Part shown: positions 21,295-23,024 of the stretch, one piece after another
How positions within the stretch are numbered: position 1 is the first letter of the stretch
Layout of the letters: every line of letters starts with the position of its first letter
Source of the DNA: Alphaproteobacteria bacterium
GTDB taxonomy: Bacteria > Pseudomonadota > Alphaproteobacteria > Rhizobiales > Devosiaceae
Direction of reading: 5' to 3'
NCBI GenBank assembly: GCA_013152625.1
Contig: JAADFY010000179.1
Location: 1 to 23,024 of the forward strand
DNA length: 23,024 nucleotides
Notes under the pieces: generated by a model
Told to the model about the DNA's origin: nothing
The model's input: only the letters and a program-made list of their open reading frames with translations
Databases searched by the model: none
Translations under genes and position numbers: made by a program

Positions 21295-23024
21295 AATCGT
21301 CCATTGGCTCGTCCGTCAGCACCGATTTGACTTTGGCCGCCAGTTTTTTGAGAGAAAACGGCTTGGGCAGGAATTCCACGGTCGTATCGTCGGCCAGGCC
21401 TTCCCGGGCCGCCTCTTCGACGTAACCGGACACGAAGATCACCTTGATATCATCATAGGTGCCCCGCATATTTGACAACAGCGTCGGCCCGTCCATTTCC
21501 GGCATCTTCACATCGGAAATAAGCAGATCGATCTTGCCGTCCAATTCGGCCAGAATTTCCAGCGCTTCGGCCCCGGTCCCCGCCTGATGCACCGTATACC
21601 CTGCGGTTTGCAGGGCCCGGGCTGAAAAAGCACGCACGCTTTCCTCGTCCTCCACCAGCAGGATGGTTTCGTTGCCTGTCAGATCGCGCACCTTTGCCGC
21701 CGGTTTTTCCGTCACCGCTTTTTCGGCTTTTGTGGGGATATGCCGGGGCAGGAAAATCCTGAATGTCGTGCCTTTGCCCACTTCGCTGTCGGGATAAACA
21801 AAACCTCCCGATTGTTTGACGATCCCGTAAACCGTTGCCAGCCCCAGCCCGGTGCCCTTGCCAATATCCTTGGTCGTAAAGAAGGGCTCAAAAATCTTGG
21901 CAAGAATTTCCTCGGTCATCCCCGTCCCGCCATCCGCCACCTCGACGAGCACATATTCCGCCCCCGGCATGCCGCGATAGTTCATCTCGTCTGCCTCGGG
22001 CTTACTCACATTGCGGGTGCGAATGACAATTTCCCCACCTTCGGCCATGGCGTCGCGGGCATTGACCACCAGATTTATGATCACCTGATCGAGCTGGGTG
22101 TCGTCGGCCCGCACCGGCCAGACGTCCTCGGCATGTTGCACCAGAAGCGTGACTTTCGCGCCGATCAGTCTTTTGAGCATATCAACGAGATCATCCACCA
22201 GCGCGGGAACATCGAGCACTTCGAGCCGGAGGGTCTGGCGGCGGGAATAGGCCAGCAACTGGCGCACCAGACCGGCGGCCCGGTTGGCGTTCTGCTTGAT
22301 CTCCATAATGTCCTTGAACGCCGCGTCCGCCGGCGGATGTTTAAGCAGCAACAGATCGGAAAATCCGATAATCGCGGTCAGCACATTGTTCAGATCATGG
22401 GCCACCCCCCCCGCCAACTGGCCCACCGCCTGCATTTTCTGACTCTGGTTGAACTGGGCTTCAAGCAGACGCTGTTGTGTCATGTCGAGGGCGTAAAGAA
22501 TGGCCCGCTCCTCGCTGGGCTCTGCATGTTCGACGCTGGAGAGATAAATGCGCACGCTGCGTTCCCCGTCCGCGCTTAAAACCGCATCCACCGGCTCTAC
22601 AAGCGACTGGTTGGCCGCCACCGCCTCAAGGGCCTTGTCGAGCCGTTCCTGGGCGTCTGGCGCAATCAGTTCGCCAATGGCCAGCCCGTCAATGGCCCGT
22701 TCCCCCGCTTCCACCCCGAAGGTGGCGGTGAACGGCGCATTGGTGCGCAGCAGTTTGCCCCCTTCGCCAAGGGCGGCGATCGCAAAGGGCGTGTTGTTGA
22801 AAAACCGCGAAAAGCGCACTTCGGCCGCCCGCAGATCCTCGGCCACATCACTGCCCTTTGACCGGTCAAGCACCAGGGTTCGTGTTTCACCAAGATCGCC
22901 CTCCGCCAGCCGCGCCACCCGGTTGAGCATGCGCACAGGCAGGCTTGTCCCGTCCCTGCGCACCAGATCGAGGTCAATGATATCGGTGCGAATTTCACCG
23001 TCGGCCCGCCCGCCCATCAAAAGC
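21293..23024 (-). CDS. cckA: Hybrid sensor histidine kinase CckA, C-terminal part (5' end outside window)
   Basis: Core kinase of the CckA-ChpT-CtrA cell-cycle phosphorelay. The frame is open to the right edge, so roughly the first third, including the membrane segments, is missing; the internal ATG/TTG near 23015-23020 is not the start. About 576 residues are visible. They comprise a PAS-like region (about 65-185), the HisKA box GGVAHDLNN with the phospho-accepting His (near residue 208), and a HATPase domain with N-box NLVVNARDAM, G1 DGGTG and G2 GKGTGLGL. A C-terminal receiver follows, with the acidic pair ED near 457-458, phospho-acceptor Asp near 503 (LLISDVKMPEMDG) and Lys in LPKPF. The HDLNNVLTAIIGFSDLLL H-box is characteristic of CckA. 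It converges on the second AKR. Confidence 0.95.
   Translation of the reverse strand, partial: LLMGGRADGEIRTDIIDLDLVRRDGTSLPVRMLNRVARLAEGDLGETRTLVLDRSKGSDVAEDLRAAEVRFSRFFNNTPFAIAALGEGGKLLRTNAPFTATFGVEAGERAIDGLAIGELIAPDAQERLDKALEAVAANQSLVEPVDAVLSADGERSVRIYLSSVEHAEPSEERAILYALDMTQQRLLEAQFNQSQKMQAVGQLAGGVAHDLNNVLTAIIGFSDLLLLKHPPADAAFKDIMEIKQNANRAAGLVRQLLAYSRRQTLRLEVLDVPALVDDLVDMLKRLIGAKVTLLVQHAEDVWPVRADDTQLDQVIINLVVNARDAMAEGGEIVIRTRNVSKPEADEMNYRGMPGAEYVLVEVADGGTGMTEEILAKIFEPFFTTKDIGKGTGLGLATVYGIVKQSGGFVYPDSEVGKGTTFRIFLPRHIPTKAEKAVTEKPAAKVRDLTGNETILLVEDEESVRAFSARALQTAGYTVHQAGTGAEALEILAELDGKIDLLISDVKMPEMDGPTLLSNMRGTYDDIKVIFVSGYVEEAAREGLADDTTVEFLPKPFSLKKLAAKVKSVLTDEPMDD

Noticed and set aside
1..23024. 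Defence system, CRISPR array, prophage, integron or IS element
   Set aside because: Every long frame is accounted for by housekeeping or sugar-catabolic genes, and no repeat-spacer array, transposase, integrase or toxin/antitoxin pair was found.

Overview
The window looks like chromosomal DNA of an alphaproteobacterium, most likely of the order Hyphomicrobiales (Rhizobiales). The GC content is high by eye. It carries a CckA-type hybrid histidine kinase, a recA preceded by alphaproteobacterial-type LexA half-sites (GTTC-N7-GTTC pattern), and alaS. A Devosia-like lineage is possible but only a guess. No tRNA, rRNA, CRISPR array, transposase or phage gene was seen.

Layout, left to right. At 1-645 is the 3' part of a DUF2807-type secreted beta-helix protein. 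At 646-751 two adjacent palindromic elements fill the gap to alaS, and the second overlaps the alaS stop codon. alaS (minus) is followed by a large sugar/sugar-acid catabolic locus. A minus-strand unit (10562 down to 4924, perhaps to 3579) encodes an aldose dehydrogenase of the aldo/keto reductase (AKR) family, an ABC sugar importer (ATPase, two permeases, RhaS-like binding protein) and a D-2-hydroxyacid dehydrogenase. A divergent plus-strand unit (10880-14092) encodes a COG3618 sugar lactonase, a FadR-type GntR regulator, a RhaM-type mutarotase and an L-rhamnonate-dehydratase-family enolase. These four genes are packed with ATGA overlaps or gaps of a few bases. The 317-bp region between the two units holds FadR-type operator-like palindromes and a plausible promoter. 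Then come recA (minus), a TrmA/RlmD-type RNA methyltransferase, and a second catabolic block. That block is a minus-strand operon of SDR, FAH-fold sugar-acid dehydratase/hydrolase and alpha-ketoglutarate-semialdehyde-type dehydrogenase, with a divergent second AKR. cckA (minus, cut by the right edge) closes the window.

How the genes fit together (inference). An aldose is imported by the ABC system, its anomers are interconverted by the mutarotase, and C1 is oxidised by one of the two AKRs. The lactone is opened by the COG3618 enzyme and the acid dehydrated by the enolase-superfamily enzyme to a 2-keto-3-deoxy acid. Two endings are encoded. The SDR resembles 2-keto-3-deoxy-L-fuconate 4-dehydrogenase, which together with an FAH hydrolase would give pyruvate plus lactate or glycolate. 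The FAH protein, however, looks most like the long XylX-type 2-keto-3-deoxy-pentonate dehydratase and sits next to a KGSADH-like aldehyde dehydrogenase, which would give alpha-ketoglutarate. The substrate may therefore be L-rhamnose/L-fucose, a stereochemically related pentose such as L-lyxose, or several of these. The catabolic genes are interleaved with cckA, the methyltransferase gene, recA and alaS, housekeeping genes that often lie close together in related genomes.

There is no sign of a defence or other exotic system. The points most worth following are the mixed pathway logic, the candidate regulon sites and the palindromic repeats.
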